In this document: one piece after another, positions 23,416-35,899 of the stretch | Layout of the letters: each line of letters starts with the position of its first letter | Numbering within the stretch: the first letter of the stretch is position 1 | Source: Cryptomeria japonica | Lineage: Eukaryota; Streptophyta; Pinopsida; Cupressales; Cupressaceae | Direction of reading: 5' to 3' | Length of the DNA: 64,000 nt | Assembly: GCF_030272615.1 (NCBI RefSeq) | Contig: NC_081406.1 | Location: forward strand, 258,777,386-258,841,385 | Program-made: the position numbers and the translations under genes | Notes under the pieces: generated by a model | Database searches by the model: none | What the model saw: the letters and a program-made list of their open reading frames with translations, nothing else | Told to the model about the DNA's origin: nothing

Positions 23416-25870
23416 TAACAAGAATATAAGTGCAGAGAACAAGTCTTTAATTGGCTACTAATGACTAAATTTGGGCACATAGGCTTTGGTTCTAGCCGCG
23501 AGTTTAAATGGGAGAGCAAAGAGAGCAACGAAGGAACAAACGACCAAGGTAGGTCAAGAAATAGTTATACCGGTTATATCACAAAACTGAATTCAAAACA
23601 TTGACTTCTTGACTTGTCGTTGGAAATCTGAAATTAAAACTTAAAAAGTGGTAGAGAGTAATAGCATGGTACTCACAATAACAAAATTAAAATCTTATAG
23701 TTCTTTTTATTCAGTTTCGGTAGTTGTTTTAGGTTGTGGATTCAATATCTCTGTTAGATATCGACTAGAGATTATAGAAAAAGTTAAAGCTCTAGATTGC
23801 TGGTCAAGGTTAGATATTCTATTATATAACTTTTAGATCTAATTTACTTCAAACCAGAACTTTAAAGAAATCAAATAAAGAAACTATCAACAAGCTAGAA
23901 AATTCATATAAGAGAATCTTCAATACTCAATCATTTAACTTTTGCGTCTAATTTACTCACGCAAAAATTTAGAAAGTTCAACTAAAAAGACTTTTCAATA
24001 TCTAACACTTCTAATACTTTTGAATCTAATTGGGAAATCAGACCGTCTTAAGGAGGTGAGCGTGTTTGACAATGTGCGCACTGAAAAAGATTACATGAAG
24101 ACTGAGGAACGCCAATGTTTTGAATTCACCTCATGTCTTTCATAGCGCCGCCCTACCCCACTACCTGTTTCTTCACCGTACCATTCAAGCCATATGATGG
24201 ATCTGGCTTGAACATCTAATATACTTTGGTTCAATCATATCCCATCGTCTTCATTGTTTTCTTGGTATTTCCAAAATAATACCGTGCGAAATGAGCTTAT
24301 TTGACCATACAAAAGTTTTGTACTACGAATTAAAAGCATATTCTACTTATATTCTTTGACAGGACACAATGAATGGCAAACAGTGCAGTGGTATTTCTAC
24401 TCGTTGGCTGACCTACCATAGACGTAGAGGACGGGAGCCTTGCGAGGGACGTTTACACGAGTCAATACCCATAGTAAGCCAAGTCGCATTGGCTATGAAC
24501 TGAAACACGAAAGGTAAATTTAACAATGTTGAGCCGCTTGTCAAGTTAGAAATTTTAGAGGGCACAGGGTACTACTGTCTTATCTAAATAGTAGAATTAG
24601 GTAGTTTTATATACTATTGTAAATTTGAACTAGCAATTGTATCTTTGTGTGCAATAGGTATGTCGAAGAGGTGTGGAAGGTCAATTAGGGAAAAAATGGT
24701 TAATTTTTTGCATAAATTTGTATAGTGCATGAAATCAATTGGTAGACATTTTAGAAAATGATGTTTTTTGTGTAACAAAAATCTCAATAGAGAAGTGATA
24801 GCTTCAAATCCACTTTGCATCCACATACAAGTATCCAATCATAACTAAAACAAAACCTTTGAATTAGGAAGATAATCAAGATCTAGTACCCATTAAATCT
24901 TTCAAAGGTTTCAAGAACCTTGGGAACCCCAAGAACCTCCAATGAGATTTCTAATTCCCAAGGAACCCCTAACCTTCAATAGGTTAGAGAGTTCCAAGGG
25001 AAGAGGAAAGACAAAAGGTTAAAGTAAGAAAGAAGACATCAAAGTTTTTGGAGGTTCTAGGAACCTTCAACGAGGTTCTTGGTTCCCAAGGAACCCTCCA
25101 CCTCTAATACAAGAGAAATAGTTCAAAGGGCTAATAAAGAGAAAAAATGAAAGAAACCTTTAAGATGTCAATCAAGTGTTATAGGATGAATCAGGTTATC
25201 GGTTGTATATGGAAGCATCAGACTATTCATCTTGTATATCTTGCTTGTGATTTTCTTAGACAAGAGGATTCTCATGGAAATATAAAAAACTTTTGGATCC
25301 AATATTTACGTGGATAAATCGATTATGCCCAAATACCATGCAATTATTTTCTTTCTGCTTCTAGAACTTAAATTTGAAGATACTACATGTTGTTTCCATG
25401 TCTGTGAGGGTTTCCCCAAATTGTATGTGAGAGAGAGAGAGGGAACATTTTCTAAAACTAAAAAGTGGTTGACGAGAACCACTTTTTATTCGTCTCTACA
25501 CATTGGTATAAATGTGTAAAAAATCTTGAAGGCATAGGATCTAATTTGACTCCTTGATTAGTTATTTCAAGAAGGTAAACACAATCAGTCCCAAAAGAAG
25601 AGAAAGAGATCAATTTGGTGTTTGGTATATTTATTTTTTCATACATTCATCTAATAGGAACTTGAGGGAGAATCAATGGTATTTGAACCCAAAAGAAGTC
25701 ATTTCAATCACTTCCAATTGCAAAGTGACTAGACTACAACATGCTAGAAATAAAACTGGGCAATTCTTGAGTAGGTTAGTGCAGGATCATGGGGGGCCAA
25801 AAAGTGGCGATATGAAAAAAATAGCCTTTTCCACTCGCCTAAAAACTCAAAAATCCATGTTGACTTTTTG
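23416..25870. other. Intergenic region, no gene recognised
   Basis: AT-rich except around 24100-24500. Small open frames here have no family motif. The only structure is a cluster of GGTTC/GAACC words at 24905-25110 (see separate entry). The 5' flank of the receptor kinase gene lies at 23397-23560; no clear TATA box was assigned. Confidence 0.55.
24905..25110. repeat. Cluster of inverted AAGGTTC/GAACCTT words
   Basis: Repeated forms such as CTTGGGAACCCCAAGAACC, TTCCCAAGGAACCCC, GGTTCTAGGAACC and GGTTCCCAAGGAACC occur within about 200 bases, several of them self-complementary. It could fold into hairpins. No family was recognised. Confidence 0.55.
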
Positions 25871-25875
25871 CTTGG

Positions 25876-25914
25876 CCTAGGTGTCAGTACACCTTGGCAT
25901 GGTAAACACCTAGG
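25876..25914. repeat. 9-bp inverted repeat CCTAGGTGT / ACACCTAGG
   Basis: Perfect arms at 25876-25884 and 25906-25914 around a 21-base spacer, immediately before the first 18-bp palindrome. Confidence 0.7.
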
Positions 25915-25915
25915 C

Positions 25916-26230
25916 AAATCGGATATCCGATTTTTATAGGTAATTTCAAATTAAAAAATAAATTATGTAATATATTATATATTATGTAATATATAATATT
26001 ATATTATATATTATATAATACATAATATATAATATATTATTATATTATATAATATAATAATATATTATATGATATATTGTTATTTTAAAATAATTTAACT
26101 ATAAAAATCGGATATCCGATTTCTTTGAGACAATAAAAGAGGACTATGACACCCCGTGGGTTGTTTTTTACCTAGGGGCTACGCGAATTCAAGCAAATCC
26201 GATATCCGATTGGACTCGATATCCGATTTT
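25916..26230. repeat. Palindromic repeats flanking an AT-palindromic core
   Basis: The perfect 18-bp palindrome AAATCGGATATCCGATTT occurs at 25916-25933 and 26105-26122. Partial versions follow at 26195-26211 and 26216-26230. Between the first two lies about 140 bases of nearly pure TATAATATATTA-type sequence (25945-26085), itself largely self-complementary. This resembles subterminal repeat arrays of DNA transposons upstream of their gene, but no terminus was found. Confidence 0.75.
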
Positions 26231-26429
26231 GTCACCCAAATTTGCAAAAAAATCCAATAAAAGGTAGGATTTTTATTGTTTTTCATCATTTTCATTCAAA
26301 TTTTTGTATTTTTTTTAATGTTTATTTATTTTTTCATTCAAAATATGTTTTTTTCATGAAAACTAGGTTTTTTTAAATCAAATACAAAATTGTTCAAATT
26401 TGTTAACTAAATTCAATTGTTTACATTCA

Positions 26430-28331
26430 ATTAGGTTAAAAATGGGGGACAACAGTGAAAACATTAATCAACCACAACCGCAACAACCAAACCCTCCTTT
26501 GCCAAACCCCCCCTCAATTCAGGATTTAATTGCACAAAATTTAAACCAATTAAGGGGGATTGAAGATGTCTATTGTAGGATCCCTCACCTAAACCCAATA
26601 TTTGATCCCTTCATGTCCATCATAAAGAGTATAGAAAACATCACTGAGGAGCACAATGTCGCTCTTTTTTGGCGAGATTCTATGAGGGAAAAATATGCGG
26701 GTGGCTTGTCCTATAAGGAGATCAAGGATCTCGAGATATTCACAGCCGATATCGCCACACCAGTCAACCCATAAACCCCAAAAAATAAAACTTTCTATTA
26801 AATGGTGTATAAATGATGATATTGTGAAAAACTTTTGGGATCATTGGTCGATGGTTTTCGATAAACCACCAAAAACAATCTTGATGTCCCCTTCTACTTC
26901 ATCAAAAAATTGTATGTTGAGTTTGTTTTAAAAAAAACATGTGAACTACTTTGACATCCAACCTTTCCAGGGTGTGGGTTTAGGTATGCCCCAAAATAGA
27001 CCTGGGTCAGTCAGAGTAGTCCAGGGCCCATATGTCCCCCCTCCTCCTATTGATACCCCACCTCTAGTGCAGCATCTGGATATCATCTGTGAGGCGGCGT
27101 CACGGACCATATCGACTATTTAGTCTTTGAGTAGCCTTTTGGTTTCTCAGGTTGGGGCAGTATCTCAACCTTCTTTTGATGGTAGCTGTGCATCTGATGG
27201 CGTTGACACATCCTCCTTGACTCTACACATTTGCGTGCCCCATAGTTGTGTCATGTGTGGGCACCTATGCTTGGGTTTAGTTGGGCAGTCTGTTGATCCT
27301 CCTGCACACACTGTAGATTATGAGGTGCATGAGATGCATGATGCACTAGATGTTATGATAGGGACTGGAGGATACCTTGGAGAGTCCTCGCATGTTAGAG
27401 GCGAGGAGGCACCTTCATCATACGTTGATGATGTAGTGGTAAGATTGGTATTTTCACAATTCATTCTATATTTTAAATGAATATTTATAATCTAGATAAT
27501 ATTAAGTACTAAATTTTATTTACATGGTCTATTTAACAATTGATGACAGAGGACAAGTTGACACAGATCCAAGAGGGCACCTTGACGGTCATTTCATTTG
27601 GCCTTGATAGCTTTATGGTACATATATTATTGCACCTAGTCGTTTGTATTTTATTATACATACATGCTAATCATTTATATTGGCATTAACTAGATTATTT
27701 AGTAACTTGCATGTATATCTTATTTTACTCTTGTAAGGCACAAGTAGTGCAAGTGTGGGGTTGTGCGATTCAGGATCTGGTAGTGCAGTTGGAGACAAGG
27801 GAAAGGTAATTGAATGCAAATATGAATGAATAAATAGTTTAAATGGCTTATAATGATTATACACGTCTAGACATAGATTGATAGTTTCACATACTTGTGT
27901 ATATGTACAGAAAACTCTTGGATTCACATCCTTGTTGACTACACCCACTATACCTAAAGATGAAGAAGAAGAGATGCCTCAGGTACATGTGTTTATTTTA
28001 TTTTGTGTTTAGTAGATATAATTCGTTATTATCAATGACAATTATATGCTAACTTGTATCAATGTCATGTTTGTGAACATTTGTAGGTTGTGTATGAAAA
28101 TATTGAAAACATACCTCCTCTACCGAAGACATACATCAAGAGTCCTCCAAAGCCAAAGAGACAATGTGGAGATGAGGTAAACAAGAATAGTTCAATTATA
28201 GTTCATTTTTATGTTAACTTTTAGAATGTGAGTTATATAATATAACTAATCTTAATCGTGGTTTGTTTTTTCTTGTGCAGGATCCTTTAGAGATGAGCAG
28301 TGCGGCGAAGATCGATTTTGATGATCCATAA
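26430..28331 (+). pseudogene. Degenerate multi-exon gene of unknown function
   Basis: I do not recognise the product. A first coding stretch starts at an ATG near 26442 (MGDNSENINQPQPQQPNPP, a Pro/Gln-rich N-terminus). It continues with a frame change near 26790 and a stop near 27121 to 27440, where GTG|GTAAG looks like a donor. Small exons with GT-AG borders follow: 27552-27617, 27738-27805, 27911-27982, 28087-28176 and 28281-28331. All but the third have lengths divisible by three. Together they give an open C-terminus with KTLGFTSLLTTP and KTYIKSPPKPKRQC before TAA. The 68-nt exon breaks the frame. Low complexity and the palindromes upstream make a transposon gene plausible; a host gene remnant is the alternative. 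Confidence 0.5.
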
Positions 28332-28960
28332 GTATCTTAGGATGTTATATATAGTTTTGGGATGCTTACATGTCTAGTTGGCATGTATATTTTGTATATG
28401 GACATACATTCACATATATAGACATACATTTTGTTTGAGTTGGCGTTTATGCCATATTTGTGTATGGACATACACTTGTAATCATTTGACATTTTCATAT
28501 ATACAGAAGTTGATATGTGATCATATAAATTGTTGCTCATGTGTGCATGGGTTATCATCTTAAAATTTAATCTTCAATTTGATAATTAACAATGGTTAAT
28601 AATGGTTATTTAATGAACAATACAATTCATTTCATTCCATCGTAAGTGTTGTTTGTATAATCTTCATATTATATATAATTCATTTCATCTAAATCGTAAG
28701 TGTTAAATTTGGTTGCCTTTGGCAACTTCACTAAATTTAATGACCTCCTTGCTCATTAGACCTCCATGAGGTAAATTTGGAAGACAAGTGTTTTGATAGA
28801 TTCTCAATGTAAATAAGGTGAAATATAATCATTTTTTATGTAATAAGGTCATTTAAACCAATATTTGTTATGTTTAGTCATAGGTTACTCATATTGGCAA
28901 AATTGCTCAAGATTGCTCAAAACTTATAAAAAGTTTTCAATGGGGGATTCATGTGTTGAA
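28332..28960. other. AT-rich spacer
   Basis: No gene is seen. 28377-28560 has repeated CATACA/TGTATA words. The edge of the tandem array lies at about 28950. Confidence 0.55.
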
Positions 28961-30848
28961 ATGATTCATCTCATTTTTTCAAGATTCCCTACAGTTTTAT
29001 TAGGGCAACATTTTTTCAGTTGGCGAAAAAATCATCAGTCTCATTCAATCTAATGTTGTCGCGTGGCCAATTTCTCGTTTTGCTTGTCGTGATCACGAAC
29101 CGTCAGTTCTGACATGTCCAGTTAGGAATTATTACCCTATGCATGCTCCTATTTTTCCCCCTCACTTAGTCGAACGCTCGAGGTCATACCCTACCGACAT
29201 TGTCCCTTGAGTGCCCCAAGTGCTAAAAATTGTCAAACTTTGACAGGCCCTAACTTGGAATCCGCAGCACCTGCGAATGATCTGTTTGAACCTATGGGGC
29301 CATGAGAGGGGTGCCTACAAAATCCTATCTTGGTTTTTCAATATTCCCTACGGTTTTATTAGGCAAATATTTTTTCAGTTGGTGAAAAATCATCAATCTC
29401 ATTCAATCAAATGTTGACACGTGGCCAATTTCTCATTTTTCTCGTTGTGATCATGAACCGTCAGTTCTGACATGTCCAATTAGGCATTCTTATCCTATGC
29501 ATCCTCCTATCCCCCCCCCCACTTAGTCGAATGCTCAGGGTCATACCCTACCAGCATTGTCCCTTGAGCGCCCTAAGTGCTAAAAATTGTCAAACTTTGA
29601 CAAGCCCTAAATCAAAATTTGTGGCACCTACAAATGATCCATTTGATCCTACGGGGCCACGAGAGGGGTCCCTACAAAAGCGTATCTCAGTTTTTCAGTA
29701 TTTCTTATGATTTTATTAGGGCAACATTTTTTCAGTTGGTGAAAAAATCATCAATCTCATTCAATCAAATGTTGTCGCGTGGCCAATTTCTCATTTTGCT
29801 TGTTGTGATCACAAACCATCAGTTCTGACATGTCCAGTTAGGCATTCTTACCCTATGCATGCTCCTATTTTTCCTCCCCCGTTTAGTCGAACGCTCGAGA
29901 TCATACCCTATCGTCGTCGTCCCTTGAGCGTCCTAAGTGCTAAAAATTATCAAACTTTAACGAGACCTAACTTGAAATCCGTGGCACCTGTGAACGATCT
30001 GTTTAAACCTATGGAGCCAACAAGAGGGGTCCCTACAAAATCCTATCTTAGTTTTTCAATATTTCCTACGGTTTTATTAGGGAAGCATTTTTTCAGTTGG
30101 TGAAAAAATCGTTAGTCTCATTCAATCAAATGTTGTCGTGTGGCCAATTTCTTGTTTTGCTTGTCGTGATCATGAACCATTGGTTCTGACATTTCTAGTT
30201 AGGAATTATTACCCTATGCATGCTCCTATTTCACACCCCCCCCACTCGGTCTAACGCTCAGGGTCATACCCTACCGGTGTCGTCCCTTGAGCATCCTAAG
30301 TGCTAAAAATTGTCAAACTTTGACGGGCCCTAACTCAAAATTTGTGGCACCTGTGAATGATTCGTTTGAACCTACAAGTCCATGAGAGGAGTCCCTACAA
30401 AATCCTATCTCAGTTTTTCAAGATTCCTTATGCTTTTATTAGGGCAACATTTTTTCAGTTGGCAAAAAAATCGTTAGGCTCATTCATTCAAATGTTGTCA
30501 CGTGACCAATTTCTCATTCTGCTCATCGTGATCACAAACCATCAGTTATGATATGTCCAGTTAGGCATTCTTACCCTATGCATGCTCCTATTTTACTCTC
30601 CCAATTGGTCAAACGCTCAAGGTCATACCCTACCGGCGTCGTCCCTAGAGCATCGTAAGTGCTAAAAATTGTCTAATTTTGATGAGCCCTAACTTGGAAT
30701 CTGTGGCACCTGCAAACGATCCATTTGAATCTATGAGGCCATGAGAGGGGTCCCTACAAAAGCCTATCTTGTTTTTTCAAGATTCCCTATGGTTTTATTA
30801 GGGCAACATTTTTTCAGTAGATGAAAAATCGTCAAACTCACTCAATGA
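28960..30848. repeat. Tandem array, about 358-bp unit, 5 copies plus a partial
   Basis: Unit starts, marked by the ATTCCCTACGGTTTTATTAG block, are at about 28985, 29342, 29700, 30060, 30422 and 30780, giving periods of 357-361 bases. Each unit has GTGGCCAATTTCTC, GTTCTGACATGTCCAGTTAGG, GGTCATACCCTACC, AAAAATTGTCAAACTTTGAC and a C-run before ACTTAGTCGAACGCTC. It is less AT-rich than its surroundings. Units differ mostly by transitions at CG sites. Short open frames inside are by-products. It looks like a local satellite or an amplified promoter-like module; it is not 5S rDNA. Confidence 0.88.
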
Positions 30849-31218
30849 AAAAATATAGATAAACAAGCATTACACTGTAGACAAATAATGATCATCAATA
30901 TTTCCATGTATTGTATACACATAATTACCATTACACTTGCATGTGGCATCCATGAACGAATATGCAAACATGATTTTTCATCATTATCAATACAACTACA
31001 CCAATGTACTCATGTACAGATACATTGTATATCATCAATATAACTAAACCAATTTGCTCATGGACATAATATATCATCATAACAAAGTTACATCAATTTA
31101 CATCCATATACAAATACAACATCACACTTCATCTGCATCAGACATCCTCATGTCCTAAGATAAAATCTTACATAGAGCAATGCTTGCATATAAATGAAGA
31201 CCAAAATAAGCAACCTTT
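30849..31218. other. AT-rich spacer, 3' side of a minus-strand gene remnant
   Basis: No coding signal. Repeats of CATCAATA/TACAA words. It may contain the 3' UTR of the remnant that ends at 31219. Confidence 0.5.
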
Positions 31219-32300
31219 TTATGCAGATTGAATGTGCTACAAGAAAAAAATTATAACACTTAATACAAATTATTTTGTCAAATTATAAATATATCATTTG
31301 AAGCATTTTTAAGACGTACGAGATTGTATAATTACGAAACTTACCAGTTTCTCTGCAAAGTCTACAAGTATAACTTTGAAGAAAGATGCATGTTGATTAA
31401 AGCCCTTCTCACTCCATTCTTTGCATGGTTGAAGATGATGGTAGATATTGTCATTTCTAAATGGCATTACATTCACTTGACATAGTGTCTGAAAGTTTAC
31501 AAAATTTAATCATAAAAAATTGTCAAATAGTGTTGTCTATTATCAAAAATTTTAATGTTCATCAAATGCATGATAGTAAGCCGTGTTGCAAAATACGTCC
31601 TTTCGAATTATATTGATTGTACCTGCTATGTGCATGCAAAAACTATGTTGCAAAAAAAAAACATTCATCAATAGACTTGCATTTTGAACACATCCTTAAT
31701 ATACACGTAACAAACTTGAACATTATGATCATTGTTTGAAATGAAATGCATTATAAAAAAAATAAGACACCATTAAAGACCTACTACTCAAGTGTGCTTG
31801 AAGGGTCATCTCTTTGCTTAAGAGTATGGACAATATTGCTTCATGATCTACAGTAGTCACTGTCCATAGCTCTTTGGTCTTCAATTTTGCTTGATGCTTC
31901 AACAACTTGACATTTGTAGCTATAATAAGCTGTGAATACATGAGAATGTTTTCGTGTCTCTCATAGTATTCAAATGTAGGTATTCCATTCTTTCTAATCA
32001 TGTATGTTTGCAACCAAGTTCCCACAACAACAACCGAACTTGTAGGATATGTGAACCCATCATCATCTGTCACTAGTTTTGTTAGCTTTTGTTTTCCCTG
32101 TACACATCGTGCCAACCAATATTATGATCTCTCTTCATTCCCTTGCAGTGCAACAACTGCAAAAACATGTTCAGTTCATCCTTTGATGTCAATTTGCAGT
32201 GCTTCTATCAATTCTCTTCTCTTGTTTGCCAATGAGGTTTCGTTTTGCATACAACCTCAAGCCTTCTTTCCTAAGTCACCTTCGGTGACTTCATTATCAT
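31219..32300 (-). pseudogene. Degenerate multi-exon gene of unknown function, minus strand
   Basis: I do not recognise the family. A long exon lies at about 31785-32300 in one frame and includes RRELIEALQID, VVVVGTWLQTYMIRKNG and IIATNVKLLKHQAKLKTKEL. It has stops near 32120, 32190 and 32285. A second exon at 31345-31488 is exactly 48 codons (TLCQVNVMPFRNDN ... VILVDFAEKL), bordered by TTTCAG and GTAAG. The last exon, 31219-31236, gives HIQSA then TAA. The exon 2/3 junction is in phase; the donor of the first exon is not resolved. Three nonsense codons in otherwise coding-like sequence suggest an inactive copy, possibly of a DNA-transposon gene. Confidence 0.5.
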
Positions 32301-33669
32301 CATAATGACCAACCTGAAGATCTGACCTCAACATCGATCTTCTTGAGTGAAAGATCGATTAGCTTAGTCTGTCTTCCCTTGAGCTGATTGAACCTTGATC
32401 ACTTGTCTCTTATGTTGCTTCCATGTTGTTTACAAGTCATCACCTTTTCTACTGAGATACACCACTCCAATGGTACCACTCCACCGATTAGTGTTAGGCA
32501 TCAATGACAAATCTTAGCAAATATACCAGTTCTCTGGATCAACCAGTTTTGTTAATGCCAACAAGGTCAATGTTATGATTTTTGCAAGTTCTTGCCCTCC
32601 TGATATATGTACACATACAAAAAATTTTATTTGATGTAGCGAACTCAACAGACTAGTTGGCCAGCGTTCAAAGTTGGTGAGTGGGTCCACGTAGCCTGCC
32701 ATGTGTTACCTCAAAGCTAGGGTGTGTAGGTTTTGGTTCCTCCCCCCTATGCACATACAAATATGTACATGCAGAGATCTGGATACATACATCTGTAAAG
32801 TGGAAAATTGGACCCTAGTGGTTCCCCACCTAGGAGAGAGAAAGAAAACCACTAGGATGATTTTCACTTGTTGCAAAAATGCACTTTACATTCAAAAGAG
32901 GGATTGAATCCACTAGATCCAAATCCAAGGGAAATGAGGATGTGAATGCTAAGTGGATTGCAAGTTGTTGGAATGATTTTTCCCTCTTTTGTAAATAGAT
33001 ATGTTGACTATGCAGAAAAGGAAGACAAAATGGATGAAATAAGGAGCTACCAATTCAAGATCGTGTTGTAACTTCGGATCTGAGATATTTAGACTAATAC
33101 AGATCTTCCCTGCAAATTTGGAGAAAATTCATCAGGAGCGTGCTTAAGTTATGCATGGTCCTCCGAAAAATCCTCAAGTCAAAAAGAGTTTTTTCGTCTT
33201 TGTAAATGAAGTGTAAATCTGCAATTATAGTCGCACACTTGTAACCTACACACAGAAAAGAAGGGAAGAAGGGTTATGGATAGGGGTTTGCCTTAGTCAA
33301 ACCCCGGTTGAGGAATCAACCTTGAAAGAAAGTAATTGCAAATACTTAAATGTGAATAATGGAAATTTATACCTTGTAGATCTGTAATTTGTTGATGATG
33401 GTTGCTTTGCTTCTTGAATGTAATCACAAGTGTTGCATGAAATGGCATGTAACGTGACAAAATCCTAACACACACACATGCTTGCAAATGAATGTTGTAA
33501 TATTGCTCCAATGGATGAGTGAAGAAGACACGTGAAAAATAAGAAGACTTGATGAATGCTTGAAGGCTTGAATGCTTGAACGCTTGATGACGATAATGAA
33601 TGCCTCCTCATGAATTTATCTTATTCTTGCTCCCTTTAGCTAAATGAGGGAAATAAGTCTCCTTTTATA
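32301..33669. other. Intergenic region, no gene recognised
   Basis: Mixed composition without long open frames. Short runs of ATACATACA words occur near 32750-32790. It ends at the target site of the gypsy element. Confidence 0.5.
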
Positions 33670-34306
33670 CTTGCTGTCTACCCCAACATTGATAACAATA
33701 ATATCTCTATTTGAAATCTCAACCCGAGGTTTGGATATTCATATGGTAGAGTTTACTATTCTCATGGTTGGTGTTCATTTAGTTGTCAATCCAAGAACGT
33801 AAAACTTGAAATGGGTCTGCAAGATATATGCACTAAGCTCCTTGAATGATTACTCTCAATTACTGGAAGAAATAGGAATGAAAATCAGAAAGACTAAATG
33901 AAAGCTTTTCAGAATTCTGTTGAAATAAATTAATGGAAATAACAGGACTAACACTGTTCTGCCTTGGCTGCAGGAACAGTCAAAGGATCTGTTTCCAGTG
34001 GCTGCAGGAACATCCTAGTCATGAACTTCTACTGCAACTAAGTAAAATCTAACTTCAATAATCATAAACATAGGATTACTCACCAAGTGGGCCCCCTTGG
34101 ATGAGTGATATCAAACTCTCAGTAAAGAACTCCTAACAAATCAGAATAACATGATTTTTAGTCACTTCTTCCTGAAAGATGATTACATATCAAAAAGATG
34201 GAAATCTAGAATACATGATAGAAACTACTCAATCCTTTTCCATTCTGTCTAACTCAGAAAGAAGGGAGAGCTTATTTTAAATAGAAAAAAAAACAATCTA
34301 CAATAG

Positions 34307-34794
34307 ATAACTATTGGTGTAAATAAATATTCATTATGGATATTATTACACTTACTTAAGTTAACTTAGGATAATGCATTTTATAGTAGTTTGGATATGA
34401 GACACTTGGATGTTTGTGTCACATTGGGATAGTGTGTGTAGGAGAAATTCCACCTCTTATGGTGTTGATCTTGTTATTACACTATCATATCCACTTATTG
34501 TGGAGTGATAATTCCACCTTCGGTGGGTGATCCACCTCATGTGGAATATTATATTATTTCTGCTACCTACCCACACCTATTTCCTACCTACCCTTGTTTC
34601 TCATTGAGCCACATGTCATATTTGTGTGCTCATACATCCATATGGCCTTGCCTATATAAACAGGCCTCTATTCATTGTATTGGTTAATCCAGTTGATCAT
34701 TTTTATTGATGAGAATACAGTTTGTTCTTATCATTATATTGTCTCTTTTATGCTTTTCATTGTGCCCTTGATCTTGGCAAAATCCAACAATAAC
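34307..34794 (+). mobile_element. 478-bp solo LTR with target duplication ATAAC
   Basis: Inserted at 34312-34789 inside the gypsy LTR. ATAAC flanks both sides (34307-34311, 34790-34794), and the other gypsy LTR at about 44621 shows the empty site GATAACTACAATT. Ends are TATTGG...CCAACA (expected TGTTGG), with a TATATAAA box at 34653-34660. No internal region remains, so it arose by LTR-LTR recombination. It is younger than the gypsy insertion. Confidence 0.9.
34653..34660 (+). promoter_or_regulatory. TATA-like box of the solo LTR
   Basis: TATATAAA, followed by ACAGGCC, about 130 bases before the LTR end. This is the expected place for an LTR promoter. Confidence 0.5.
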
Positions 34795-35401
34795 TACAAT
34801 TATGCCCAAAAGAAAAGGCGGATCACTGCCAGACAACGGGAATAATAGAGAGCTTGGCTGCAGGAACTGTGGATCTCTAATCGAACCATAGTCCTTTGCA
34901 CGCCGAAGAAATGTTTTACAAATTAAACATGTACTGGCATTAAACTCCTGTGGTGAAGCACATTTCTCCGATTATGCCTTAGATCACGCTCATTTGAATA
35001 TCCTTTAATTTGACCTCTAGCTCTCTGGCGTGATTCTCCAGTCCTTAGGCGTGGAAGAGAATTCTTCACTGCAACATCAATTATTACTTGCACTAAACAG
35101 AAATAGAATACAAGGACACGCATATATGTATTTTCCTCTAACTAATACATTCATTAATTCATATATGAAATCATCCTAAATTTTCCGCATATCACAAAGA
35201 CAAACCATTTGGTTGTAGGAATATATTGGCATGGTTGCAGGAAGAAATTGGCAAGATTCAAACATGATTTCTTAAGTTCGGTTTTTAAAACATGGATTAC
35301 ATATAGTCAATGCACAATATTTTACTATCATAATGCAAATCAAAAGATACCAAAAAGACCTAAAAGTCCTGATAAAAACATGTCAATACACCGACTTATC
35401 A

Positions 35402-35413
35402 TGCCCCCCAACT
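35402..35413 (-). promoter_or_regulatory. Polypurine tract of the gypsy element
   Basis: On the minus strand AGTTGGGGGGCA directly precedes the TG of the LTR, the plus-strand primer position. Confidence 0.75.
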
Positions 35414-35899
35414 CTAAGGGTTTGCTGCTCCTGCAGCAAAAGGAAAATTTCTAACTTTTGCTGAGACTCTGAAATCACCCACAGTGTTCTGTCTGGTTCC
35501 CTTGAGAGGCAAACTCTAGCAAAATCCCTTCATTTTCTCCAACCTGGACCATCTAGCTGATTCTTCAACATTCACATCATAATTCTGTTATGTTGGTTGG
35601 CATCCCAAAAGTGGCCACATTAGGATAGGAGGCTGAAAGATTAATGGTAACCAATTATTGGTTTTCTCCCTCCCTAGTTGTATACATCTGGAGGCTCTCT
35701 GTATAGCTGCATGAAAATTCTGCAATGAATAGGGTTCTCCTAGTTTTAGATGATCTGGTAGATGATTCTAGCATCGTTGAGTTAGTCCCTCTAGTGTTGT
35801 TGTCCTGTGGGTTTGGACTAATTGCTCAAACACTTGATATACTTCCTCTCTCATTGGAAGTACTATCTTTTTAACATCATCCCTTATTAACAACTTTTG
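35414..35899 (-). other. Gypsy element 3' internal spacer
   Basis: Lies between the extra ORF and the polypurine tract. No coding sequence is seen. Confidence 0.6.

Larger units (their letters stand above)
33675..35401 (-). repeat. 3' LTR (minus orientation) of the gypsy element
   Basis: TG...CA ends. It equals the other LTR once the 478-bp solo LTR and one ATAAC are removed. It contains several copies of the word GGCTGCAGGAA. Confidence 0.92.

Noticed and set aside
29619-30551. Repeated short open frames containing RGP-YK and IRATFFQL
   Set aside because: Same frame recurring because the DNA unit is tandemly repeated; broken in other units.
28960-30848. Direct repeats considered as a CRISPR array or 5S rDNA
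   Set aside because: Units are about 358 bp with no unique spacers, and the sequence lacks the 5S internal promoter boxes.
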